From: Nitrospiraceae bacterium
GTDB lineage: Bacteria; Nitrospirota; Thermodesulfovibrionia; UBA6902
Assembly: GCA_020354155.1 (NCBI GenBank)
Contig: CP070644.1
Span: 1,194,355-1,209,613, forward strand
DNA length: 15,259 bases
Direction of reading: 5' to 3'
The position numbers and the translations under genes were made by a program. How positions within the stretch are numbered: position 1 is the stretch's first letter; each line of letters opens with the position of its first letter. The notes beneath the pieces are model-generated. The model worked only from the letters and a program-made list of their open reading frames with translations, was not told the origin of the DNA and did not search any database. Positions 1 through 7,533 of the stretch are shown one piece after another.

Positions 1-11
1 GATTTTGATTA

Positions 12-1712
12 ATGAAAAACTCTTTTCTCTATTCAGTTCTTCTGTCTTGCTTCCTGATATGTTCCTTTGGCGGGAGCGCGCTTGGTGATCATCAGGGCAT
101 CCGTGAAATGCCACTGTCTAAGCATACGCGCAACAATTTGGAAAGAGTAATACATTCCTATCAGGATCAGCCCGAATTCACACTCGGCGGTGAAACAGTA
201 CTCGCTCCGCACATGCTCGAGAATTTCTACGGCCGCAGAAATTTCCAGCCTGCGTGGAGCAATGACAATGGCATAACACCCCTGGCAGAAATACTTATAG
301 AAAAAATAGAGCACAGCAGTGTAGAAGGGCTCGTACCTGAACACTACCACTTTGAGCGGATCATGGCCCTCTATAACCTCATGCAGGCAATTTCTGAAGT
401 TACAGTGAAGTCAAAGGCGGAATCCCTTGCCGAAATGGACATACTGCTTACCGATGCCTTTCTAATGCTTGGGTGCCGTTTCTCCGCAGGATGCATCAAT
501 CCATTGACGGTTGAAGCTGAATGGCATGCAAGCCGCTTTGACCTGCGCATGGAAGAGGTCCTTGCAGATGCTTTAAAAGAAGATGCTGTCCTGGAGTCTC
601 TCTATGAATTGCTTCCCGGACAACCCGAATACTACAGACTCAGAAAGGCGCTGCAAACCTATAGAACTTTCATGTCACGCGGCGGCCTGCCAGCGATAGA
701 GACGTCATCTCTCTTTCAAAAAGGTGAAAATGATGATTACATTATAACCATCAAAAAACTGCTCCGGGCTACGGGCGACCTTTCTGACGAAGCAGTGCCG
801 TTGAACAGGACCTTTAATGAAGCTCTGGAAAAAGCTGTCAAGATTTTTCAGAAGCGACATGGAATAGAGTCTGACGGTATCATCGGCCCTCATACGCTTC
901 AGTCAATGAATGTATCTGTGGAAACACGCATTCATCAGATAGAAGTAAACCTGGAACGGATGCGATGGATTGCACGCAACCTGGGACACCGGTATATCAT
1001 CGTGAACATTGCTGACTTTACTCTCCGTGTTGTTGAGTACGGACAGACAGTCATGTCCAAAGACGTCATAGTCGGCAGGCCCTATCGCAATACCCCTGTC
1101 TTCACAGAAAAGATGGAATATATGGTCTTCAATCCCTCGTGGTACATACCTGAAAGAATCGTTGCTGAAGAAATCCTCCCCATGGCAAAACGCAATCCAA
1201 ACTACATGAAAGAGAACAACTTCATCGTTCGTGCCGGATGGAACCAGGAAGCTGCCGTCATCAATCCTGAAACAATAAACTGGCCACAGGTAACACCAGA
1301 AACATTTCACTATACATTGATGCAACCTCCCGGACCATTGAACCCTCTCGGCAGAATCAAGTTCATGTTTCCCAACAGGTTTAATATTTATATACACGAC
1401 ACCCCGGCCAGGGAAAAGTTTTCCAGCACAATCCGCACCTTCAGCCATGGGTGTATCCGCATCAAAGACCCTGTTGATCTTGCAGAATACCTCATGCAGG
1501 ATGATCCTGACTGGACATTAGAGAGAATCAATGCCTTAATTAAAAGCGGTATCGAGACAAAAATTCAGCTTAGGCGGCCTATCGCAGTACACATCATATA
1601 TTTAACTGCCTGGGTTGATGACCAGGGCATTCTACAGTTCAGGCAGGATATTTATGGAAGAGATGCTTTGCTGGCCAGGGCCCTGAGCCAAAGCCCTCCC
1701 CAGTTTCATTGA
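12..1712 (+). CDS. ldtD: YcbB/LdtD-type L,D-transpeptidase
   Basis: Periplasmic L,D-transpeptidase that forms 3-3 (mDAP-mDAP) crosslinks in peptidoglycan. Seen: an N-terminal hydrophobic signal peptide (about residues 5-25); a peptidoglycan-binding type 1 domain at about 241-300 with the typical FQKRHGIESDGIIGPHT core; and a YkuD catalytic domain at about 327-505. The catalytic signature SHGCIRI is complete, with Cys481 as nucleophile, His479 just before it, and the upstream conserved IHD histidine at 462. At 566 residues it is slightly shorter than E. coli LdtD (615). Only 11 bases lie upstream of the ATG, so neither the ribosome site nor the promoter can be judged. The next gene is a MepK homologue, the same pairing as ycbB-ycbK in E. 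coli. Identification as the YcbB class (PG-binding domain before YkuD) is firm; beta-lactam bypass activity would be inference. Confidence 0.93.
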   Translation: MKNSFLYSVLLSCFLICSFGGSALGDHQGIREMPLSKHTRNNLERVIHSYQDQPEFTLGGETVLAPHMLENFYGRRNFQPAWSNDNGITPLAEILIEKIEHSSVEGLVPEHYHFERIMALYNLMQAISEVTVKSKAESLAEMDILLTDAFLMLGCRFSAGCINPLTVEAEWHASRFDLRMEEVLADALKEDAVLESLYELLPGQPEYYRLRKALQTYRTFMSRGGLPAIETSSLFQKGENDDYIITIKKLLRATGDLSDEAVPLNRTFNEALEKAVKIFQKRHGIESDGIIGPHTLQSMNVSVETRIHQIEVNLERMRWIARNLGHRYIIVNIADFTLRVVEYGQTVMSKDVIVGRPYRNTPVFTEKMEYMVFNPSWYIPERIVAEEILPMAKRNPNYMKENNFIVRAGWNQEAAVINPETINWPQVTPETFHYTLMQPPGPLNPLGRIKFMFPNRFNIYIHDTPAREKFSSTIRTFSHGCIRIKDPVDLAEYLMQDDPDWTLERINALIKSGIETKIQLRRPIAVHIIYLTAWVDDQGILQFRQDIYGRDALLARALSQSPPQFH

Positions 1713-1905
1713 ACGGGCATGAAAAGTAAATACATTCACTTGCAGCAGTTGATATTTTAGTCAAACATTTGTCACAATGACAGAGGATATCAAATAAATC
1801 TTCCGGGGATAGCTTGTCTTTCCTAACAATTTCAATTAGTTAGAAACTGGTATCATTATTGCTTAATAAAAGTTCGTTGTAACGTACTGTGGGAATGAAC
1901 TAACA

Positions 1906-2505
1906 ATGACCGAGTCTGAAAGCACACATAACAGAGAGCATCTCTGCATAGAACGCAGAAGTGTGCTCAAGCTGGGAGTGCTTGCCTCGATCGCCGCCTT
2001 CATTCCTGACAGCCTTGAGGCTGCCATCCGCTCCATAACACCCGAAGAAAGGTCTCTCTCTTTTCTGAATCTACACTCAAAGGAATCGTTAGAGATCAAC
2101 TATTGGAAAAATGGCAGCTATGATGAAGAAGCCCTTGATGCAATCAACTATCTCTTCCGCGACCACAGAAGTGGCGCTGTAAAACCTATAGACAGAAAGC
2201 TCCTTGATCTTCTGTATGCAGTAAAAACCAGGATCGGGAGTACTGAACCATTCCATTTAATATCAGGATACAGGTCCCGCCGATCAAACAATCAGCTCCG
2301 TCATCATAACGGGGGCGTTGCAAAAAACAGTCTCCATGTCCTCGGCCAGGCTGCGGATATTCGCCTGCCAGGGAGCAGTCTGAAGCAACTAAGGAGCATA
2401 GCATTTGAGCTGAAGGGTGGCGGCGTCGGCTATTACCCAAGGTCTAATTTCGTGCACCTCGATGTCGGGCAGGTGCGTTACTGGAACCAGCATTCATCCC
2501 GGTAA
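1906..2505 (+). CDS. mepK: MepK/YcbK-like peptidase M15 murein endopeptidase (DUF882), Tat-exported
   Basis: Zinc murein endopeptidase of the YcbK/DUF882 (peptidase M15 superfamily) type; E. coli MepK cuts 3-3 and 4-3 crosslinks made by L,D-transpeptidases. Seen: a twin-arginine signal at residues 17-24 (RRSVLKLG) followed by a short hydrophobic stretch, so export in folded form by Tat is likely, as in E. coli YcbK. The metal-site pattern is intact: SGYRS at 120-124, His144 and Asp151 in SLHVLGQAADIR, and His184 in FVHLD. Length 199 residues, close to the family norm. It lies 193 nt after ldtD, with a weak GGGA-type ribosome site; co-transcription is possible but not shown. An alternative name is simply YcbK-family protein if activity is not assumed. 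Confidence 0.9.
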   Translation: MTESESTHNREHLCIERRSVLKLGVLASIAAFIPDSLEAAIRSITPEERSLSFLNLHSKESLEINYWKNGSYDEEALDAINYLFRDHRSGAVKPIDRKLLDLLYAVKTRIGSTEPFHLISGYRSRRSNNQLRHHNGGVAKNSLHVLGQAADIRLPGSSLKQLRSIAFELKGGGVGYYPRSNFVHLDVGQVRYWNQHSSR

Positions 2506-2515
2506 TGTCTCAGTA

Positions 2516-2544
2516 TTGACCTCTCCTGAAACAATCATTATTTT
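2516..2544 (+). promoter_or_regulatory. Candidate sigma-70 promoter for the two-CW gene
   Basis: TTGACC (-35, 5 of 6 match), a 17-nt spacer, then TATTTT (-10, 4 of 6), just after the mepK stop codon and about 80 nt before the two-CW start. The -10 is weak, so this is a tentative call by eye. Confidence 0.35.
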
Positions 2545-2620
2545 ACCATGTGAATATTACCTTTACTTGCAGCGTATTGCCAGCGATAATGAGTTAAGGG
2601 CAACGCTGAAGGAAGTATAA

Positions 2621-2625
2621 AAGGG
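2621..2625 (+). promoter_or_regulatory. Ribosome binding site deciding the start of the two-CW gene
   Basis: AAGGG lies 1 nt before the first in-frame ATG (2627) but 7 nt before the second (2633). The spacing favours 2633 as the true start, which removes two residues from the longest reading. Confidence 0.5.
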
Positions 2626-2632
2626 TATGCAT

Positions 2633-2962
2633 ATGATAGAACGACTGAATTGCTGGGAATTCATGAAATGCGGCAAAGGGCCGGAAGGCAATGGGAAGAG
2701 TGAATCAGCTCCCTGCCCGGTAGCGAGCAATGCAGAGGCATCCGGCTTTAATAATGGCGTTAATGGCGGCAGGATTTGCTGGCTCATTGCTGACAGGCAG
2801 TGCAATGAGACGCTGGTCTGCTCACCTGAACAGGACTCGCGATCCTGTGACAGCTGTGATTTCCATGCCCTTGTAAAGTCCGAAGAAGGGCTTCATGATA
2901 TATGCCGTAATGTGGGTGTCTTTATCATTGAAATAGCCAGGACTCGCTTATTGCACGGTTAG
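2633..2962 (+). CDS. Two-CW domain cysteine-rich small protein
   Basis: Small (109 residues), probably cytoplasmic, cysteine-rich protein of unknown function. Numbered from ATG 2633, it carries the two Cys-Trp signatures that define the family: NCWEFMKCG at residues 6-14 and GGRICWLIA at 46-53. Further cysteines are at 28, 57, 63, 72 and 75, the last two as CDSCDF. The layout (CW..CG, CP, GG..CW, C, CxxCDF) is the recognised two-CW pattern that I associate with Nitrospirota and deltaproteobacterial genomes. The even set of cysteines suggests metal or Fe-S binding, but no ligand or reaction is established. There is no signal peptide or membrane segment. It stands alone between two candidate promoters. 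Confidence 0.75.
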   Translation: MIERLNCWEFMKCGKGPEGNGKSESAPCPVASNAEASGFNNGVNGGRICWLIADRQCNETLVCSPEQDSRSCDSCDFHALVKSEEGLHDICRNVGVFIIEIARTRLLHG

Positions 2963-2995
2963 GCGCTCACCTCTTTCCTCTCCTGTACCTGCACA

Positions 2996-3025
2996 TTGAC
3001 AAAGCATCATATCTATTCTTACAAT
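2996..3025 (+). promoter_or_regulatory. Near-consensus sigma-70 promoter for the SRPBCC gene
   Basis: A perfect TTGACA at 2996-3001, an 18-nt spacer, and TACAAT at 3020-3025 (5 of 6). The start of transcription would be near 3032, which leaves a leader of about 38 nt to the ATG at 3070 but only about 11 nt to the TTG at 3043, and so supports the ATG. Confidence 0.6.
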
Positions 3026-3069
3026 CATTCTGTACATTACCTTTGTTCATTTTTTCATTAAAACAATCT

Positions 3070-3543
3070 ATGATCATAGAAGATTCCATTCTTATTCAGG
3101 CGCCGATAGAACGGGTCTGGGATACTTTTACAGACCTGACCTGCTGGAAAGACTGGAGCACGGTACTGGGAAATGTAACTGCTGATACCAATACCCTGAC
3201 GAAGGGCAAGAGATTCAAATTCTGCCTCAGGCCCTTTGATCTGCCCCTTAATGTCGAGCCCATTGTGGAAGAAGTCATGATTCACGAACGCATTGTATGG
3301 TCAGGGAGCAAGCACGGGATTCATGCCCGGCACGAATTTATTTTTCAGCAAGCTGATAATGGGATTCTGCTGAAAAGTATTGAGACCTTTTCCGGCAATA
3401 TACTGAAGGTATTCGGCTTTGCCTTTCCTGCACAGAAAATGAAAGAGCTCACGCTTTTGATGCTTCATGAAGTAAAAGAGGCCTCGGAAAATCACTACGT
3501 CCGTCCAAAAGAAGGCAGGGAAAAGATCTGGAAGATAAAATAA
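3070..3543 (+). CDS. SRPBCC-fold (polyketide cyclase/START-like) protein
   Basis: A 157-residue protein of the SRPBCC/Bet v1-like superfamily, which binds hydrophobic ligands in a helix-grip cavity; no specific ligand can be named. Seen: the typical opening with a beta strand followed by IQAPIERVWDTFTDLTCWKDW, then alternating strands (RFKFCLRPF, VEPIVEEVMIHERIVWSG, HARHEFIFQQ, GILLKSIETFSG) and a long C-terminal helix. There is no signal peptide. The reading frame extends to a TTG at 3043, but ATG 3070 places the first strand correctly and suits the promoter at 2996-3025. Neither start has a clear Shine-Dalgarno. Its 3' end faces the lipoprotein gene on the other strand, 12 nt away. Confidence 0.75.
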   Translation: MIIEDSILIQAPIERVWDTFTDLTCWKDWSTVLGNVTADTNTLTKGKRFKFCLRPFDLPLNVEPIVEEVMIHERIVWSGSKHGIHARHEFIFQQADNGILLKSIETFSGNILKVFGFAFPAQKMKELTLLMLHEVKEASENHYVRPKEGREKIWKIK

Positions 3544-3555
3544 GCCGGAAAAATC

Positions 3556-3891
3556 TTATCGTCCTGTGTGCTGCAATCCTAATCTGTGAATCCTGATATC
3601 GGTTTTACCATCCTCATTCTTAAAAAAATAAAAAACTTTTTTAAACCCTTCCTTATCCGAAAATTTTACTCTAAATTCCACAGGAACGCAGTCACAGTCT
3701 TTTGAATATGTATGCCTCTTTATAATCCTTGCCTCTACCTGCCGGCCTTCGTGATAGAAAAGATAATAGTTTTGTACAAGTTTCAGGGCTTCATCATCAG
3801 ACGGAGACCATGAGGTAGAGCAGGCGGATAGCATAAGGAATGAGAAAAGGATGCTGAGTACATGAAGATAGCCTGATGCAATGTAATGCAA
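3556..3891 (-). CDS. Small putative lipoprotein of unknown function
   Basis: No family recognised. The sequence shows a hydrophobic segment ending in a lipobox (MLSAC, followed by STSW), so the mature protein should be a lipid-anchored periplasmic or outer-membrane-facing domain of about 88 residues. That domain is rich in aromatic and basic residues, contains a CDC pair, and has several predicted beta strands (VPVEFRVKF, KVFYFFKNEDG, TDIRIHRLG). The start is uncertain: the frame is open to an ATG at 3978, which would put the lipobox Cys at residue 53, unusually deep. A TTG at 3891 puts it at residue 24, normal for a lipoprotein, and I prefer it although it lacks a strong ribosome site. It lies downstream of lonB on the same strand, but a palindrome and a candidate promoter intervene. 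Confidence 0.6.
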   Translation of the reverse strand: MHYIASGYLHVLSILFSFLMLSACSTSWSPSDDEALKLVQNYYLFYHEGRQVEARIIKRHTYSKDCDCVPVEFRVKFSDKEGFKKVFYFFKNEDGKTDIRIHRLGLQHTGR

Positions 3892-3996
3892 AGCCGCGGG
3901 TCCGCCAGTGCTCTGTAAAGAAGGGAACCGGCGCCTGATTAATCTTCTGACTGCCACGAAAATCAACATAGTACCCATTCTATGGATGCAGCAAAG

Positions 3997-4026
3997 ATTA
4001 TCATCATAAATAGTATATCATTGCAA
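3997..4026 (-). promoter_or_regulatory. Candidate promoter for the lipoprotein gene, overlapping a palindrome
   Basis: On the minus strand: TTGCAA (4026-4021, 4 of 6), an 18-nt spacer, then GATAAT (4002-3997, 5 of 6). The -35 hexamer overlaps the palindrome at 4022-4037, the arrangement expected of a repressor operator. Called by eye only. Confidence 0.35.
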
Positions 4027-4037
4027 TCCGGATTGCA
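4022..4037. repeat. Perfect 16-bp palindrome, possible operator
   Basis: TGCAATCCGGATTGCA is fully self-complementary with no loop, between the lonB stop codon and the lipoprotein gene. With no unpaired centre and no following T-run it does not look like a terminator. A dimeric regulator site is the simplest reading, unproven. Confidence 0.5.
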
Positions 4038-4079
4038 TCCGACTGTAATTCACAGCAGCCCGTTGTTATAACTATATAA

Positions 4080-6356
4080 TCAAGCATTGACTGCCTTGCC
4101 CGTCTGTTTTGCCATCTGCTTCATAAAAGCAAGATCCTCTTTACTCCGCTCCATCATTCTGTTATCCACCTCTTCCCTGCTCAGTCCCATCAGTATCCTG
4201 TAGGCATTATATTTGGTTTTGCAGAAATAAATGTCAAAGGGATCCTGCTTCCCTGCTGTCCTGTAAATCCTGATACCAGGCACTTCATCATGTTGAATAT
4301 ACTCGTACTCCATGTTCACCAGCAGTGGCTCTATATCATATTTGTTCTGCCAGGGGATGCACGCACCCTCCATGGTAAGGTCTGTGTCCATTATTGACCG
4401 CACTTTTTCAGTAACACCCCCGACTGCCAGGATGATCTCTCCTGTCAATGAACCCGTAATGCCGTACTTCTGGTTTACCGGCTGCTGTATATAGTCAGAA
4501 ATAAGACCTATGTCCATTGCTACCGAGGCGCTGTCTCCTTCGACGCCTCCGTGGGCCTGAATATACTCAATGTGCATTTCATATCCCACATAGGGAGCCT
4601 TGACCCTTCGAAGCAATTTCTTGATAGATGCCCTGACATTTTGTGCAGCCGCCTTTGCTATGTCACCTATCTTGCCAGGAGCGGTTATGATGTCAGAGCC
4701 GCCTGTATTAACCTGGCAGTGAATGGGCAGTGGCTGGCCAAACATCTGGCCGCTGGCACGGGAATGAATTACCGCAAGGCCTACCACATAGCCGATTGAA
4801 TCAGTCATGGATGTAATATATTTTTTCAGGTCCTTCCTGTTTTCAATGATCTCCTTTGAAACAGCTCCTTCCAGGCTCAGATGCTCCTCAAGTGCGCTTC
4901 TGATATGCTCAGGTTCAACGAGCGGTGAGTTATCGACGATTGCATCCAGTTCAGCAGTTTTTATAATTCCGTTAATCGGCCTGAGTATACAGCTGAGTTT
5001 GCCGTCAGAGCTCCTGCACCGCAGTTCTTTCACTATTTCCGCAATAGCGCTCCTGGAAAACTCCCGGACGGTGAGTTTGTAATCCCTTGGCAGAATCTTG
5101 CCAAAGATCTGTTCACTCCGCCTTCTTACCCCGGCATGGCCCTCGTTCTCAAGGACCTTACCCCATGTATTCTGGAACTCCTCTTCGAGGTTAATAATCT
5201 CCTGCTTGATATACTGGGCAACCTGTTTAATATGTTCGGCGGATTCAGGGATTGATGTCTCCATATTGATGATTTCCCCTTTGTCTTCTATCCTGCTGAG
5301 GAAAGCGCCGTCTCCCTCTTCCTGCAGATGTGTCAGTGTATCATGGTTGCAGCAGGCAATGATGATATTGTCTGCACGCAGATAATTTTCCGACCTGTCT
5401 GCTGCACCGCTGCCGGTGCTCTGCCCACCTTCCAGGATATACTGTTTGTTCTGCATGATCTCCAGCAGACTGGACATATAGTGAGTTCTGATCAGGGTCT
5501 TTAACTCGTCAATATAAATAATGGGTGCCTTTGCATGGGCTCCCAGAAAGGCTCTCTGATGTATGGGTGTATTCAGGTTTCCTGACTGATAAGGATCATG
5601 CCTGAACCCGCCTTTCATGTTTTTAACGTCTGGTTCCGAGACCTGAATCATCAGCTTGGTATCTTTCCTCGGGTCATAGAGAACCTCAGGGACCATATCT
5701 ACAATATGCTTGATAGAAATTGTTTTTCCGGAGAAGGTCTCTCGCTGCACCTTTTCCTGTACTCTATGGTTGTTTTCCTGCATAAACATAAAGATTGATC
5801 CGATTCCTGCCAGTCCGGTCAGCACAAATGCCGGCGGAAAAAAAATGCCGCCGACAAGGCTGATACCGGCAAGCCACAGCAGTATTTTTTTCATCTTTTG
5901 TACAGAACCGATCTGCTCGGCAAGTGTAAACTCACCAACGCTGTTGCGAGCTGTCTCTATTTCCTGCCTCAGGTTTGCTATATACTCATCGAGAGTTGCC
6001 GGGTCTGCATAGGCAAAACGTACATGATTCGCATCCTTGCCGGGGAAAGCAGTGATCGACTCTTTGGGTTTGATATAATCACCCATTGATTTTTCAAGAA
6101 CGTGTCTGAACATTCCGGCAAGCATGGACTTTCCTGTCCCCGGCCTTCCGACCATAAGCATGTGTCCCCTGTTCTGCGCGATCTTGCGTATGGCCTTTTT
6201 TGCCTTGTCCTGAAAAATGACTCTCTCAATAGAATCAGAGGGAATGACTACCTCTGACGTGTCATGTATATGCGCCAGATGGCTGGCCAGCGTCTCCGGG
6301 TACTGCATCAATTCTTTAATCCACCTGTAGTCATTGTCGCTGTAGGGGTTAGACAT
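4080..6356 (-). CDS. lonB: LonB-type membrane-anchored ATP-dependent protease
   Basis: ATP-dependent serine protease of the archaeal LonB architecture (MEROPS S16), expected to degrade unfolded or specific proteins at the inner membrane. Seen in order: Walker A GRPGTGKS at 70-77; a coil insert; a two-pass hydrophobic stretch at about 158-191 placed between Walker A and Walker B, the hallmark of archaeal LonB; Walker B PIIYIDEL with Asp283-Glu284; and a C-terminal protease domain. The catalytic Ser609 sits in VEGDSAS and the dyad Lys651 in VGGVTEK, so both are intact. There is no large N-terminal LonA domain. At 758 residues it is somewhat longer than typical archaeal LonB. The start ATG overlaps the stop of the upstream gene by 8 nt and is preceded by AGGGGG, indicating translational coupling. 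Bacterial LonA and LonC are less likely because of the internal membrane insert. Confidence 0.9.
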   Translation of the reverse strand: MSNPYSDNDYRWIKELMQYPETLASHLAHIHDTSEVVIPSDSIERVIFQDKAKKAIRKIAQNRGHMLMVGRPGTGKSMLAGMFRHVLEKSMGDYIKPKESITAFPGKDANHVRFAYADPATLDEYIANLRQEIETARNSVGEFTLAEQIGSVQKMKKILLWLAGISLVGGIFFPPAFVLTGLAGIGSIFMFMQENNHRVQEKVQRETFSGKTISIKHIVDMVPEVLYDPRKDTKLMIQVSEPDVKNMKGGFRHDPYQSGNLNTPIHQRAFLGAHAKAPIIYIDELKTLIRTHYMSSLLEIMQNKQYILEGGQSTGSGAADRSENYLRADNIIIACCNHDTLTHLQEEGDGAFLSRIEDKGEIINMETSIPESAEHIKQVAQYIKQEIINLEEEFQNTWGKVLENEGHAGVRRRSEQIFGKILPRDYKLTVREFSRSAIAEIVKELRCRSSDGKLSCILRPINGIIKTAELDAIVDNSPLVEPEHIRSALEEHLSLEGAVSKEIIENRKDLKKYITSMTDSIGYVVGLAVIHSRASGQMFGQPLPIHCQVNTGGSDIITAPGKIGDIAKAAAQNVRASIKKLLRRVKAPYVGYEMHIEYIQAHGGVEGDSASVAMDIGLISDYIQQPVNQKYGITGSLTGEIILAVGGVTEKVRSIMDTDLTMEGACIPWQNKYDIEPLLVNMEYEYIQHDEVPGIRIYRTAGKQDPFDIYFCKTKYNAYRILMGLSREEVDNRMMERSKEDLAFMKQMAKQTGKAVNA

Positions 6357-7533
6357 TCTGATACCCCCTCAGCGATTCCAGCAGGTAGAGTCTGCCAACA
6401 TCAGAGGCGTAGGTCTTTTTGTCGATCTCAGAATAGAGTTCGGGCATGGCACTTTTAATCGGCTCAAGGGCCTTGATATCATGCATAACAGAGATATTTG
6501 TATAGAGCTTGTTCTTACCAACACCTGAACTGGGGACATAGTTAAAGGTCACAATGCTCTGGTGTCTGTTCAGAACATCTGTTATTACTTCCTTGACATC
6601 AGGACTGATCTTAAAGGCATGCATTGCCTTGCGGTACACCATGGGAAGATGGTTCTCAGAATAGTTTTTTTCCCTCTTTGTTGAGAAGAAAAGTTTTAAC
6701 GGCTCTGCCTCCCTGCGTACGCAAAGCTCAAATGCATCCCGGAGTTTGCTATCGGTCCTAAGTGACTGCTCGAAGAGCTGCAGATACTGAATCAGCACAC
6801 TGTCTCTGATTTCAAACTCAAGCTTCTTCTCCCTGTTCAGGACAACGTACTGTACCGTGTCATTGCAAACAAACTTTATCAGTCGGTAGGAATTACTGGT
6901 ATTATAGTGGGAGAAATCAAATCCGCGCATTTCAAACAGACCATTCATAAGATAGGCCCTGTTAAAGGTGACCTTCACTTTCTTTGACAATGAATTTGAT
7001 ACAAAATTTATTTTCTCCCCGATAGTCCCCTGCAGGTTCAAACGGTGCCGGCTCCTGCCAATGTCCTCGCATATGGCTTTGATATCCTCTATCTTCTCCA
7101 CGTCCAGACCAGAAATTTTTTTCTGGAACGGGTCATAGGGCTTTAGCATTTCGCGTATTTTTGATAAATGAGCATTGAGCGCCATGTCTCTGAAGACAGG
7201 TGCTCCAATCCTGGAATTCGATATTATTTCCTCTTCATTGGAACCGTTACTGCCAGCAGATTTCTGATTGCTTTTGAAAAGAGCGCTGAAAAATTTCCTG
7301 ACTTTGCCGGAGGCAGGTTTACAGTGCATTATTTTGCATCCCACTACCCTTTCCTCCAATGCAATCTGTTTCGGATTAAGAAGGTATCTTCCCAATTCCG
7401 AAATTTTATACTCGACAACCGGCCCTGATACCGGCTCTTTACAAAAAGCGCTCAAATCCTCAGAAGCAGGTCTGCTGTCTGAAATGACCCATATAGAATT
7501 GGCCTGCTGTCTCTTTTTAAGGTGCATTGTCAT
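6349..7533 (-). CDS. Unrecognised 394-residue protein, operon partner of LonB
   Basis: I do not recognise a family. The protein is soluble by inspection (no signal peptide, no membrane segment), with a basic start (residues 1-10), a small N-terminal region to about 88, a low-complexity Ser/Asn/Gly/Glu linker at about 88-108, and a larger C-terminal part at 110-394 of mixed helix and strand. The C-terminal part has basic patches (KKVKVTF at 184-190, RREAEPLKLFFSTKREKNY at 273-291). Cysteines are scattered (31, 66, 71, 155, 223, 271) without a metal motif. The stop codon lies inside the start region of lonB (8-nt overlap), so the two are almost surely one transcript with coupled translation. 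This suggests a LonB adaptor, regulator or substrate, which is inference from position only. The ATG at 7533 has no clear ribosome site; ATG 7527 is an alternative. Confidence 0.75.
   Translation of the reverse strand: MTMHLKKRQQANSIWVISDSRPASEDLSAFCKEPVSGPVVEYKISELGRYLLNPKQIALEERVVGCKIMHCKPASGKVRKFFSALFKSNQKSAGSNGSNEEEIISNSRIGAPVFRDMALNAHLSKIREMLKPYDPFQKKISGLDVEKIEDIKAICEDIGRSRHRLNLQGTIGEKINFVSNSLSKKVKVTFNRAYLMNGLFEMRGFDFSHYNTSNSYRLIKFVCNDTVQYVVLNREKKLEFEIRDSVLIQYLQLFEQSLRTDSKLRDAFELCVRREAEPLKLFFSTKREKNYSENHLPMVYRKAMHAFKISPDVKEVITDVLNRHQSIVTFNYVPSSGVGKNKLYTNISVMHDIKALEPIKSAMPELYSEIDKKTYASDVGRLYLLESLRGYQNV

Noticed and set aside
903..1448. A 181-codon antisense frame inside ldtD
   Set aside because: Antisense to the catalytic domain of a clear YkuD protein, with no recognisable product.
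1771..1785. TGTCA-CAA-TGACA inverted repeat between ldtD and mepK
   Set aside because: A five-base stem with a three-base loop and no T-run; expected by chance and not placed at a promoter I can recognise.
2417..2620. A 67-codon plus-strand frame overlapping the mepK end
   Set aside because: It overlaps the well-supported MepK C-terminus in another frame and shows no domain; a shadow frame.
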